Source: CAYZXA01 sp964482335
GTDB taxonomy: Bacteria > Patescibacteriota > Minisyncoccia > Minisyncoccales > MHMH01
NCBI GenBank assembly: GCA_964482335.1
Contig: CAYZXA010000002.1
Location: 10,543-74,542 of the forward strand
DNA: 64,000 nt
Reading direction: 5' to 3'
Under the pieces are notes generated by a model. That model worked only from the letters and a program-made list of their open reading frames with translations. It had not been told where the DNA came from and made no database searches. Of the stretch, positions 23,507-31,811 are shown one piece after another. Position numbers and translations under genes: made by a program. Within the stretch, counting starts at the first letter, position 1. The number at the start of each line of letters is the position of its first letter.

Positions 23507-23928
23507 GACCTATGTCTAAAAAACGCATAAAAGCAGAGTTTTCTAAAAAAATACAAGAAATAATCCTCTCTGATAAAACAGCGGAGGACATCGGGAATAT
23601 TTGCGGAAAGTGTGACATTGCTAATGAAGAGAAAATTGAAAATATTGCCTATCAGATAGGTATAGTCTTATTGGGTAGGTTGTCGCCCGAAAAATTAGCT
23701 AAAACACTAGAGAAAAAGGTGAAATTGAAATCAAAAATAGCTAAAAAAGTCTCTGAAGAAGTAAACAAGCTCATTTTTTCTCCGATAAAAGATGACTTAG
23801 CTAAACTTTATGAAAAAGAGGTCTTTGTAAAACCAGTAGTTAAACCTGGTAATTCTGTACTTCCTCCACTAAAAGAAGAACCTAAGAGATCTCCAAGAAA
23901 AGACACTTATCGTGAACCAATAGAATAA
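23500..23928 (+). CDS. Hypothetical protein at the head of the PrgI-VirB4 operon
   Basis: A 142-residue basic, mainly helical cytoplasmic protein, not recognised. It starts MSRPMSKKRIKAEF, with a second possible ATG at 23512. The C-terminal 35 residues are Pro-rich and disordered (VKPGNSVLPPLKEEPKR). It ends 2 nt before the PrgI-like gene, so it is cotranscribed with the VirB3/VirB4-like genes. Its start codon lies within the divergent promoter at 23479-23506, so the two directions of transcription may interfere. Confidence 0.75.
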   Translation: MSRPMSKKRIKAEFSKKIQEIILSDKTAEDIGNICGKCDIANEEKIENIAYQIGIVLLGRLSPEKLAKTLEKKVKLKSKIAKKVSEEVNKLIFSPIKDDLAKLYEKEVFVKPVVKPGNSVLPPLKEEPKRSPRKDTYREPIE

Positions 23929-23930
23929 TT

Positions 23931-24338
23931 ATGGATCAATTTACTGTCCCTAAGTTTATCGAGCATGAGGCAAAAATAGTTGGGCCTTTTACCTTTAAGC
24001 AGTTTGTTTATATTGGGATTGCTGGAGCAATCTGTTTTGTTTTTTATTTCACGCTTCCTTTCTTTATTTTTATTTTAGCCAGTATCGTCGTAATGTTGGG
24101 TGGTTTTGCTTTGGCTTTTTTGAAAAGCGGGGGTAGGTCTCTACCGATTCTCTTTAAAAACTTCCTCGGTTTTTCCATGTCTCCTAAAATCTACCTTTGG
24201 AAAAAGAAAGGAGGACTGCCTCCAAAAATCGCTGAAAAGTCTTCAACTGTTTCTAAAGAAGCCGAAGAGACCCCAACGCCCAAAGTTGTTGGTAAAAGCC
24301 GTTTAAAAAACCTCTCAACCGAAATTGAAACTAAATAA
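23931..24338 (+). CDS. PrgI family (VirB3-like) membrane protein
   Basis: A 135-residue membrane protein with the PrgI signature at its N-terminus (MDQFTVPKFIEHEAKIVGP followed by FTFKQFVYIG). Two adjacent membrane helices at about 30-65 are the VirB3-like part. A cytoplasmic tail follows. In conjugative systems of Gram-positive bacteria PrgI partners the VirB4 ATPase, and the same order holds here: PrgI, then the TraC-like and VirB4-like genes. Confidence 0.87.
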   Translation: MDQFTVPKFIEHEAKIVGPFTFKQFVYIGIAGAICFVFYFTLPFFIFILASIVVMLGGFALAFLKSGGRSLPILFKNFLGFSMSPKIYLWKKKGGLPPKIAEKSSTVSKEAEETPTPKVVGKSRLKNLSTEIETK

Positions 24339-24340
24339 CC

Positions 24341-25000
24341 ATGTCATTTACCTCTACTCAACAATTTTTAGAGATTAGCCAGATAAGAGAAGGAGTAATT
24401 ATTCTAAAAAATAAGGCCATGAGAGCTGTTATGATGGTCTCTTCCTTAAATTTTGCTTTGAAATCCGATGAAGAACAGTCATCTATTATTTATCAGTTTC
24501 AAAGCTTCTTAAATTCTTTGGATTTCACATGCCAGATTATTATCCAGTCTAGAAAACTCAATATCACCGGCTATTTAGACCAAATAAAAGAACTTGAGAA
24601 CAAACAAACTAATGAACTCCTTAAGACGCAAACGGCTGAATATCGACAATTCATTGAAGATATAATTGCTGGTGCCCCTCCTGCGGGAAAATACGGAGAA
24701 ATTATGTCAAAGTCTTTTTACGTAATTATCCCTTTTACTCTCTTGGAAACTAAGAGAGCGTCTATTTTATCATTATTGAAGGCTCCTAAGATTTCTGCCC
24801 TGACCGAAGAAGAGTTCCAAAGATGTAAACAGCAATTGTGGCAAAGAATGGAATTTGTTGCCTTGGGATTAAGAAGGTGCGGATTACAAGCCGTACCCTT
24901 GACCACGCCAGAACTTATTGAACTTTTTTGGGGATTGCACCATCCCAAACAAGCTGAAATCGGCTATTTTCCCGAGGTTCCACCAGAACTATCAAAATAA
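24341..25000 (+). CDS. TraC-like N-terminal domain protein (split VirB4 N part)
   Basis: A 219-residue cytoplasmic protein resembling the N-terminal domain of conjugative TraC/VirB4 ATPases, here as its own gene. Features are SFTSTQQFLEISQIREGVI, the strand AMRAVMMVSSLNFAL and the SRKLNITGYL segment. It has no Walker motif. It ends 2 nt before the ATPase gene, which itself still carries an N-terminal domain, so the two probably form one complex. Confidence 0.78.
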   Translation: MSFTSTQQFLEISQIREGVIILKNKAMRAVMMVSSLNFALKSDEEQSSIIYQFQSFLNSLDFTCQIIIQSRKLNITGYLDQIKELENKQTNELLKTQTAEYRQFIEDIIAGAPPAGKYGEIMSKSFYVIIPFTLLETKRASILSLLKAPKISALTEEEFQRCKQQLWQRMEFVALGLRRCGLQAVPLTTPELIELFWGLHHPKQAEIGYFPEVPPELSK

Positions 25001-25002
25001 TC

Positions 25003-26793
25003 ATGAAACTTAATCTTTTCAAAAAAAAGAAAAAAGAGCTTATCCCAGAGAAAATTTTTGAAACTGAAGAAATGAGAGCAGTAGATATTATTGCTCCCTC
25101 TTCTATTAAGATAAAACCCTCTCATTTGAAATTGGGAGAAAGACTAACTCAGTCTTATTTTATTTTCTCTTATCCTCGCTATCTAACCACTAGCTGGTTT
25201 TCTCCTATTATCAATCTTGATATTCCTATGGATATTTCCTTTTTTATCCATCCGATTGAAGCGGGGTTAATGTTAAAACAATTAAGAAAAAGGGTAACTG
25301 AAATCCAAGCGGAAATCATGGAAAGAGAGAGTAAGGGATTAATTAGAGACCCGGCTTTAGAAACTGCCTACCGAGACATAGAAGAATTAAGAGATAAATT
25401 GCAAACAGCTCAAGAAAGAATGTTTAAATTGGGCCTTTATTTAACAGTTTATGCTGATACGGAAAAGGAATTAAGAGATATTGAAACTACATTGAGGTCT
25501 ATTCTTGAATCAAAGTTAATTTATATTAAACCAGCTCTTTATCAGCAAAAAGAAGGTTTTATCGCCACCTCTCCTTATTGCCTTGATAAGCTAGGGGTCC
25601 ATGCCTCAATGAATACTGGCACCTTGTCCAGCGTCTTCCCTTTTGTTTCTTTTGACTTAAGCTCTAACGAAGGAATTTTGTATGGCATTAACCAACATAA
25701 CAATTCCCTGGTTTTATTTGATAGATTTTCCTTAGAAAATGCTAACATGTGTATTTTTGCTCAATCAGGAGCTGGCAAAAGTTATGCTGTCAAGTTAGAG
25801 ATCCTGCGTTCTCTTATGCTAGGGACAGATGTAATTATTGTTGATCCTGAAAATGAGTATGAATCTTTATCAGATGCCGTTGGCGGTTCATACTTCAAAA
25901 TATCTTTGGGCAGTCCTTCTCATGTTAATCCTTTTGATTTGCCAACACCCAGAGAAGACGAAAAGCCAGAAGACATTTTAAGGGGCAACATTATTAATTT
26001 AGTCGGGCTAATGAGGTTGATGCTGGGAGGATTAACCCCAGAGGAAGACGCTGTCATGGACAGAGCTCTAAGCGAAACCTACGCTGCCAAAGATATAACT
26101 CCTCAGTCTGACTTTTCAAAAATTACTCCTCCTTTAATGTCAGATCTAGAAGCTGTTTTGGGCGGAATGGAAGGAGCTGAATCTCTATTAAAAAGAGTAA
26201 GGAAGTTTACTAAAGGAACTTACGCTAATTTCTTCAACCAGCAGTCCAACGTCAAAATGGATAACAATCTTATCACCTTTGGCATTAGAGACATGGAAGA
26301 AGGATTAAGGCCTATAGCTATGTATGTTATCATGAGATATATTTGGAATAAGATTCGCTCTGAGCTGAAAAAAAGGATTTTTGTGGTAGATGAAGCCTGG
26401 TGGTTGATGAAGTCAGAAGATGGTGCTTCTTTCCTTTTTGGTATTACTAAAAGGGCCAGAAAATACTGGTTAGGAGTAACTACTATCACTCAAGATGTTG
26501 GTGACTTTATGAAATCAGAATATGGAAAACCAATTATTACCAATTCTGCTTTGCAGTTTTTAATGAAACAAAGTCCGGCTACGGCCGATGTTTTGAAAAA
26601 AACATTTAATCTGACTGATTGGGAAAAAGAACTATTGTTAGGAACTGCGGTAGGGGAAGGCATCTTCTTTGCTGGGCAGAAACACGTAGCTATTAAAGTT
26701 GTAGCTTCGCCTGCTGAGCACCAGCTTGTTACCACTGCTCCAGAAGAAGTAAAAAGAATAAAAGAAGCTAAAAAGAAATTAACTAAAGAATAA
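25003..26793 (+). CDS. virB4: VirB4/TraC-like secretion ATPase
   Basis: A 596-residue cytoplasmic ATPase that would power pilus assembly or secretion. Walker A is AQSGAGKS (residues 253-260). Walker B is RIFVVDEAWWLM (about residue 460-475), followed by the arginine-rich ITKRARKYWLG and the TQD motif (TTITQDVGDF) characteristic of VirB4. The N-terminal 240 residues include a coiled segment (90-165). It is in one operon with the PrgI-like gene and the membrane protein downstream. No relaxase, coupling protein (VirD4) or outer-membrane core genes are in the window, so this may be a secretion or uptake machine rather than a conjugation system. Confidence 0.94.
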   Translation: MKLNLFKKKKKELIPEKIFETEEMRAVDIIAPSSIKIKPSHLKLGERLTQSYFIFSYPRYLTTSWFSPIINLDIPMDISFFIHPIEAGLMLKQLRKRVTEIQAEIMERESKGLIRDPALETAYRDIEELRDKLQTAQERMFKLGLYLTVYADTEKELRDIETTLRSILESKLIYIKPALYQQKEGFIATSPYCLDKLGVHASMNTGTLSSVFPFVSFDLSSNEGILYGINQHNNSLVLFDRFSLENANMCIFAQSGAGKSYAVKLEILRSLMLGTDVIIVDPENEYESLSDAVGGSYFKISLGSPSHVNPFDLPTPREDEKPEDILRGNIINLVGLMRLMLGGLTPEEDAVMDRALSETYAAKDITPQSDFSKITPPLMSDLEAVLGGMEGAESLLKRVRKFTKGTYANFFNQQSNVKMDNNLITFGIRDMEEGLRPIAMYVIMRYIWNKIRSELKKRIFVVDEAWWLMKSEDGASFLFGITKRARKYWLGVTTITQDVGDFMKSEYGKPIITNSALQFLMKQSPATADVLKKTFNLTDWEKELLLGTAVGEGIFFAGQKHVAIKVVASPAEHQLVTTAPEEVKRIKEAKKKLTKE

Positions 26794-26794
26794 A

Positions 26795-27166
26795 ATGGCA
26801 GAAGAAATTCCAACTACTACAAAAACACCTCCAGTAAAACCTGCTACTCCTAAACTTATCCCAAAGCCTGCCGTTAAAAAGGGGAAAACTCTGGGAAAAT
26901 GGTTCCAAAAAATTCCCAGGGAAATCCTTTTCTCACCAGGGGGAATAGTTTTAATTGTTTTTGCTCTTATTATGGAAATTCTTGATTGGATTCCTATACC
27001 GATAATAGATAATTTATGGGAATTACCATTAGAGCTAATTTTTATTGTATTTTTGGCAATAATTGTCAAACTTCCTTTACAGAGCATGCTTATTCCGTTC
27101 ATCATCGAACGCATTCCTATGGTAAATGATATTGTTCCAACTTGGTTCATCCGAATGTTTCTTTAG
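26795..27166 (+). CDS. Small membrane protein at the end of the VirB4 operon
   Basis: A 123-residue protein. A disordered Thr/Pro/Lys N-terminal tail (about 1-35) precedes two or three hydrophobic helices (about 50-66, 78-97 and 99-123). It starts 1 nt after the virB4 stop and is followed by an intrinsic terminator. Not recognised. Its position suggests an accessory membrane subunit of the same machine. Confidence 0.75.
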   Translation: MAEEIPTTTKTPPVKPATPKLIPKPAVKKGKTLGKWFQKIPREILFSPGGIVLIVFALIMEILDWIPIPIIDNLWELPLELIFIVFLAIIVKLPLQSMLIPFIIERIPMVNDIVPTWFIRMFL

Positions 27167-27189
27167 CCCCTATCTTAATCCAAAACAAA

Positions 27190-27209
27190 AACTACCCCTA
27201 TGGGTAGTT
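27190..27209. terminator. Bidirectional terminator between the VirB4 operon and khpB
   Basis: AACTACCC/GGGTAGTT, 8 bp with loop CTAT, flanked by A- and T-runs. Confidence 0.8.
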
Positions 27210-27227
27210 TTAAGTTATTCTCAAAAT

Positions 27228-27692
27228 TTAGGGATGGGCTCGGATGACTATACAGCGTTCGGGCTCCTGGCCAGTACTTTCAGTAACAACATCTGCCCTT
27301 GAAGCCAGTTCCATGTGAACGATTCTTCTCTCATATGCTGGCATTGAAGGAAGATATTTTTCTTTTTTATTTAAAGCTACTTCATCGGCCATTGTTTTGG
27401 CCATTTCTTTTAAATATTCTGTTTTTTTCTTTTTGTAATCGTTGACGTCAAGGTTAACATAAAAAAGACCTTCAGCGTTTATTTGTCTTTTTAGGACAAT
27501 CTTCAAGAGATGCTGAATTTCGGCTAAGGTCTGGCCTCTTTCGCCAATCAAAATCTGAGGTTCTTCCATTGTCAAATTAATAGGAATGGTTGAGTCTTCA
27601 AAGCGGGCTACCTCAACCTCTATCTGTAAGCCAGTCATTTCAAAAAACTCCTGGGCTGCTTTTTTAATTTTCTCTTGGTTGATCTGAATCAT
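27228..27692 (-). CDS. khpB: KH-R3H RNA-binding protein KhpB (Jag), short form
   Basis: A 154-residue RNA-binding protein linked in other bacteria to cell elongation and small-RNA networks. The KH domain has ILIGERGQTLAEIQHLL (about 46-63). The R3H domain has YERRIVHMELA and ends in CIVIRAHP. The Jag-N domain found in many homologues is missing, so the protein starts directly with a short KH-preceding helix. It overlaps the yidC end by 29 nt, in the conserved order rpmH-rnpA-yidD-yidC-khpB. Confidence 0.92.
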   Translation of the reverse strand: MIQINQEKIKKAAQEFFEMTGLQIEVEVARFEDSTIPINLTMEEPQILIGERGQTLAEIQHLLKIVLKRQINAEGLFYVNLDVNDYKKKKTEYLKEMAKTMADEVALNKKEKYLPSMPAYERRIVHMELASRADVVTESTGQEPERCIVIRAHP

Positions 27693-28398
27693 GCTTTTTA
27701 AGCATAATATATTGTTGACCGATTGTAAAGAGGGTGGTGGTCAGCCAATAAAGGGCGATGGCTGCGGGCAAGCGCCAGAGGATAAAAACAGTAAAAATAG
27801 GGAAAAAGTAAAGCATCTGTTTTTGCATCATCTGAGAAAAGCCAGGCGAACTTTTCTGGCTTGTTTTTTGTTTGGAAGAGACCATCTTTGTTTGAATGAA
27901 TTGGAAAATACCAGTAATAATAGCCAAAGCTATGGAAGCTTCAGCTAAGTTAACAATGCCTAAAAACATCATATCAACCTGGCCAGGGTGGGGGACAAAA
28001 CTATAAAGGAATCCCATTTGTTCTTCACCAAAGCCTCGCCAGAAAACCCGGAAAAGAGCAATTAAGATAGGTAGCTGAACAAGCAAGGGCAAGCAGCCAG
28101 AAAGAGGATTAATCTTCTCTTTCTTATAAAGCTCCATCATGGCCTTGCTTTGCTGTTCTTTGTCGTTCTTGAACTTGTCCTTGATCTCTTGCATTTTTGG
28201 CTGAAGCCCAGATAATGCTTTTTGAGAACGGATGCCTTGGGCGCCCAAAGGATAAAGGACAAACTTAATCAAAACTGTTAAAACAATAACAGCAATGCCA
28301 AAGTCATGGCCTGGCAAATATATATACAACAAAATCAAGGCATTGAACAATGGCTGATATAGTACGACGTTAAAAGTGTTTATAAAAAAATCGAACAT
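27664..28398 (-). CDS. yidC: Membrane protein insertase YidC
   Basis: A 244-residue insertase of the short type without the large periplasmic domain of E. coli YidC. Five membrane helices are visible. The cytoplasmic helical hairpin has GLQPKMQEIKDKFKND, and the next segment is NPLSGCLPLLVQLPILIALF. The hydrophilic groove residue that is usually Arg appears as Lys in LIKFVLYPLG. It inserts small membrane proteins with or without SecYEG. It sits in the oriC-proximal cluster between yidD and khpB. Confidence 0.95.
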   Translation of the reverse strand: MFDFFINTFNVVLYQPLFNALILLYIYLPGHDFGIAVIVLTVLIKFVLYPLGAQGIRSQKALSGLQPKMQEIKDKFKNDKEQQSKAMMELYKKEKINPLSGCLPLLVQLPILIALFRVFWRGFGEEQMGFLYSFVPHPGQVDMMFLGIVNLAEASIALAIITGIFQFIQTKMVSSKQKTSQKSSPGFSQMMQKQMLYFFPIFTVFILWRLPAAIALYWLTTTLFTIGQQYIMLKKHDSDQPREN

Positions 28399-28402
28399 AT
28401 TT

Positions 28403-28612
28403 TTAAGGTAAGTCTACTCCACCCGAACACCAAGGGTGGCACTTAAACAGTCTTTTAATCCCTTTAAAACAGCCTTGGAATACTCCATCTTTTTTAATGG
28501 CTAAAAGAGTGTATTCTGAACAAGAAGGGTAAAAACGGCAGTGTTGGCCCAAATACGGCGAAATAAAAATCTGATAAAATCTGATTGGTTTGAGAATAAA
28601 ATATCTAATCAT
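28403..28612 (-). CDS. yidD: Membrane protein insertion efficiency factor YidD
   Basis: A 69-residue protein with the full family motif set: FYQIFISPYLGQHCRFYPS, CSEYTLLAI and HPWCSGGVD. The conserved Cys residues are present. It overlaps the rnpA stop by 4 nt (ATGA) and is 4 nt from yidC. Confidence 0.95.
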   Translation of the reverse strand: MIRYFILKPIRFYQIFISPYLGQHCRFYPSCSEYTLLAIKKDGVFQGCFKGIKRLFKCHPWCSGGVDLP

Positions 28613-28947
28613 AGCAATTTAGCTTTTTTAAAAAGTTTATTGACGATTGCTTCTATTTCCCAAAACTCTTTAGTTTCTAATCCTGGTACAGCTGTTAAAA
28701 CAATATCATAGCCTTTTTTTATTTTAGACAATCTGCTTTTAACTAATTCTCTCAGTCTTCTTTTAATCTTATTTCTTAAGACAGCCTTTTTGGAAACCTT
28801 TAAGCTGACAACAAAAGCAAACCTGCTTGCGTTTAAGTTGTTTTTAACGAACTTAAGAAATAAAAAAGCCTCTTTCACCCCTTTCCCTCGTTTAAAAACC
28901 CACTCAATATCTTTTTGTTTTTTAAGACGGTTTACCTTAGACAGCAT
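28609..28947 (-). CDS. rnpA: Ribonuclease P protein component
   Basis: A 112-residue basic protein that assists RNase P RNA in cleaving tRNA 5' leaders. The RNR motif appears as VLRNKIKRRLREL. The start at 28947 (MLSKVNRLKKQKD) fits the family and lies 1 nt after the rpmH stop. A start 12 nt upstream would overlap rpmH. The RNase P RNA gene is not in this window. Confidence 0.94.
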   Translation of the reverse strand: MLSKVNRLKKQKDIEWVFKRGKGVKEAFLFLKFVKNNLNASRFAFVVSLKVSKKAVLRNKIKRRLRELVKSRLSKIKKGYDIVLTAVPGLETKEFWEIEAIVNKLFKKAKLL

Positions 28948-28948
28948 G

Positions 28949-29083
28949 TTAAACAGCAAGTCGCCATCTTTCTTTTTTTCTTCTACGAGCCAATACTTTC
29001 CGACCTCCCTTTTTTCTTTTTCTAATTCTAAACCCGTGGGTCTTTTTTCTTTTCCTTTTTTTGGGTTGGTAGGTAACGCTCAT
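28949..29083 (-). CDS. rpmH: 50S ribosomal protein L34
   Basis: A 44-residue very basic protein found by direct translation: it begins MSVTYQPKKRKRKKTHGF and continues with GGRKVLARRRKKER, the L34 signature. It stops with TAA 1 nt before the rnpA ATG. L34 next to rnpA and opposite dnaA is the classic bacterial origin arrangement. Confidence 0.95.
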   Translation of the reverse strand: MSVTYQPKKRKRKKTHGFRIRKRKKGGRKVLARRRKKERWRLAV

Positions 29084-29223
29084 GTCAATATATTAACACT
29101 TTGTCCCCAACTTATCAACATAAGGTTTGCTTTTGTGATAATTTTGCTTTTATTTGACATGTGATATAATAGCTCCAGGATTATAAGAACCTCGCCAAGG
29201 GCGAGAACCTTGAAGTTAAAACT
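29084..29223. other. Candidate oriC / dnaA regulatory region
   Basis: The 140-nt AT-rich gap between divergent rpmH and dnaA. It has one near-consensus DnaA box, TTATCAACA (29112-29120), an extended -10 promoter for dnaA (TGA-TATAAT, 29162-29170) and a perfect hairpin CTCGCC/GGCGAG (29191-29205) in the dnaA leader. Too few boxes are seen to be sure that this is the origin. The second AT-rich gap at 30583-30671 between dnaA and dnaN is the other candidate. Confidence 0.4.
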
Positions 29224-30582
29224 ATGAATAAGGATGAGTTATGGCAAGCCTTGCTTGCCCAAATCCAGTTTAATATTTCCAAGGCCAACTTTGCCACCTG
29301 GTTTAAGAACACCGGAGTCTTCTCTAAAAAAGAAGGAGAAATAATTATTTCTGTTCCTAATAATTTCTCCAAAGAATGGCTAGAAAACAAATACAATAAA
29401 CTGATCTTTAAGATTCTCCGTAATTTAGACGAGGAAATCAAAGAGGTAAAGTATTCTGTGAGCAAACCAGGATTAAAAACTAAAGGATCTTCGGCTTCTT
29501 TCGTTGGTGCTTTGGTAGAGACGCCCCAGCTTGAATTTCAGGAATTTAAGATTAACAAAGAAACTAATTTAAATCCCCGCTATACTTTTGAAAACTTTAT
29601 TGTTGGTCCATTCAACGAACTTCCCCAGGCAGCTGCTTGGGCAATTTCTCAAAACCCTGGTTCTGTTTACAATCCTTTATTTATTTACGGCGGTGTGGGG
29701 CTGGGCAAAACCCATCTTCTCCAGGCAATCGGCAACGAGGTTATCAAAAAGGTTCCTCAAAAAAGAATAAAATATGTCTCTTCTGAGAAATTCACCTCTG
29801 GCATAATCAGTTCGATTAGAAATCATGACGTTGAGAAATTCAAGTCTCTATATAAGGATATTGATGTCTTAATGATTGACGATATCCAGTTTTTGTCGGG
29901 CAAAGAGAAAACTCAAGAAGAGTTTTTCCATGTCTTTAATGATCTATATGAAAAGAATAAGCAAATAGTTCTTTCTTCTGACCGTCCGCCAAAAGCAATC
30001 TCAGCATTAGAAGAGAGGCTGAGATCTCGTTTTGAGGGCGGCATGATAGCTGATATCGGCCTGCCTGACCTTGAAACAAGGCTAGCTATTTTAAAGGCTA
30101 AGTCCCAAGAAAAAAAGGTAAATTTCTCTAACGAGATATTAGAATACATTGCTTCCAATATCCAGATAAACATTAGAGAGCTGGAAGGAGCTTTAAACAG
30201 GTTGGCAGCCTATCAAAAATTAAACAATAAACCTCCTAATTTAGAGGTGGCCAAAACCCTTTTAAAGAACATTATCTTCTCCCCCAAGAAAGTGGCTAAT
30301 CCTGACAAAATAATAAAGGCCGTGGCTTTTTTCTACGACTTAAAGGAAAAAGATATTCTGGCTACTTCCAGAAAAAAAGAGATTGTTAAACCCCGTCAGA
30401 TAGCCATGTATTTTTTGAGACAAGAGCTAAAAAGTTCTTTCCCTTTTATCGGTAGAAAGTTTGGCGGCAAAGACCACACTACGGCCATTCACGCCTATAA
30501 TAAGATTGTGAAAGAGTTGGGGACAAGCGATAGTTTGACAGAGGAAATCAGCTTAATAAAAGAACAAATTTATCGCCTCTAG
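29224..30582 (+). CDS. dnaA: Chromosomal replication initiator DnaA
   Basis: An AAA+ ATPase that binds DnaA boxes and opens the origin. It is full length at 452 residues: domain I (1-80, with QFNISKANFATWFKNT), a short linker, the AAA+ domain (Walker A in YGGVGLGKTHLLQAIGN, Walker B in LMIDDIQFLSGKE) and the C-terminal helix-turn-helix with the signature GGKDHTTAIHAYNKI. It is followed by dnaN 89 nt later. Confidence 0.97.
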   Translation: MNKDELWQALLAQIQFNISKANFATWFKNTGVFSKKEGEIIISVPNNFSKEWLENKYNKLIFKILRNLDEEIKEVKYSVSKPGLKTKGSSASFVGALVETPQLEFQEFKINKETNLNPRYTFENFIVGPFNELPQAAAWAISQNPGSVYNPLFIYGGVGLGKTHLLQAIGNEVIKKVPQKRIKYVSSEKFTSGIISSIRNHDVEKFKSLYKDIDVLMIDDIQFLSGKEKTQEEFFHVFNDLYEKNKQIVLSSDRPPKAISALEERLRSRFEGGMIADIGLPDLETRLAILKAKSQEKKVNFSNEILEYIASNIQINIRELEGALNRLAAYQKLNNKPPNLEVAKTLLKNIIFSPKKVANPDKIIKAVAFFYDLKEKDILATSRKKEIVKPRQIAMYFLRQELKSSFPFIGRKFGGKDHTTAIHAYNKIVKELGTSDSLTEEISLIKEQIYRL

Positions 30583-30671
30583 TTTTAAACACTTAATATT
30601 AGACATTCGTCAACAGTCTTTCCCCAAAGAAATTAATATAAAAAATTATTATTAATCACACCATAACAACT

Positions 30672-31811
30672 ATGAAAGTAATAATATTAAAAGAAAACTT
30701 AAATAATGGATTGAACATTGTTAGTAGAGTGGCTGGAAAAAACTTGACCTTGCCTATTTTAAATAACATCTTATTAACAACTGAAGGAAATTTTTTAAGC
30801 ATTTCTTCGACTGACTTAGAATTAGGTATCAAATACTGGTCTTTAGGAAAAATAGAGAGACAAGGCGGTCTAACTGTGCCAGCGAAGATTCTGTCCAGTT
30901 TTGTCAATCTCCTGCCAGAAGAAAAGATTGCTTTAGAGGTAAAAAGTCAAGTTTTATATATTGACTGTGGAAATAATAAAACACAAATTAAAGGGTTAGA
31001 CGCTCAAGAATACCCGATTATTCCTAAAATTGAAGACGATAAACCCATCGAATTAAACACTCTGCCTTTCTGTGAAGGGATAGCTCAAGTAGTTGATTTT
31101 ACAGCCCCCAACCAGACCCGGCCCGAACTGTCTGGTATCTATTTGAGATTCCAAAGAGATAGGGCGCTATTGGTAGCCACAGACAGTTTTAGATTAGCTG
31201 AAAAAACCCTTTATTTCGAACAAAAAATAGACAGAGAAGAATCATTTATTCTTCCTCAAAAAGCAGCCAGAGAGTTAGTTAACATCTTTTCTGAGAGAAA
31301 AGGCAAGCTGAAACTTTATTTTTCTCCTAATCAGATATTATTTGAATATCCAATGTCAGAAACTACTCACCCTCAAATTCAAGTTGTCTCCCGCTTGATC
31401 GAAGGAGATTATCCGGACTACCAGAGCATTATTCCCCAGAAGCACGATGTCCAGCTTTCCCTGTCTAAGAACGAATTTTTGAACCAAGTTAAGGCAGCCA
31501 GTATCTTCAGCGGCAAGTCTAATGAAGTTAAAATAAAAGTTAATATTAAAAAACAAGAGATTGAGATGCTCAGCCAAAGCCCAGAGCTTGGCGAAAACAG
31601 AAGTGTTCTGGCAGGTAAGGTCACGGATACTTCAGGCAAGGTCAAAGAGATAGAAACAACGTTTAACTATCGATTCTTAGTTGATGGATTATTAAATATA
31701 AAAAGCTCAAAAGTTCTTTTCGAGCTCAACGGGGAAGAGGGTCCAGCAGTTTTACGACCAGAAGGTGACACCAATTATTTGTACGTTGTTATGCCCATTA
31801 AGGCTACTTAG
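30672..31811 (+). CDS. dnaN: DNA polymerase III beta sliding clamp
   Basis: A 379-residue ring-forming clamp with three repeated domains. Family segments include LPILNNILL near the N-terminus, TDLELGI and the C-terminal VMPIKAT, close to the usual MPM/V-R-L ending. It follows dnaA with the AT-rich spacer 30583-30671. Its last 8 nt overlap the 3' end of the opposite PBP gene. Confidence 0.96.
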   Translation: MKVIILKENLNNGLNIVSRVAGKNLTLPILNNILLTTEGNFLSISSTDLELGIKYWSLGKIERQGGLTVPAKILSSFVNLLPEEKIALEVKSQVLYIDCGNNKTQIKGLDAQEYPIIPKIEDDKPIELNTLPFCEGIAQVVDFTAPNQTRPELSGIYLRFQRDRALLVATDSFRLAEKTLYFEQKIDREESFILPQKAARELVNIFSERKGKLKLYFSPNQILFEYPMSETTHPQIQVVSRLIEGDYPDYQSIIPQKHDVQLSLSKNEFLNQVKAASIFSGKSNEVKIKVNIKKQEIEMLSQSPELGENRSVLAGKVTDTSGKVKEIETTFNYRFLVDGLLNIKSSKVLFELNGEEGPAVLRPEGDTNYLYVVMPIKAT

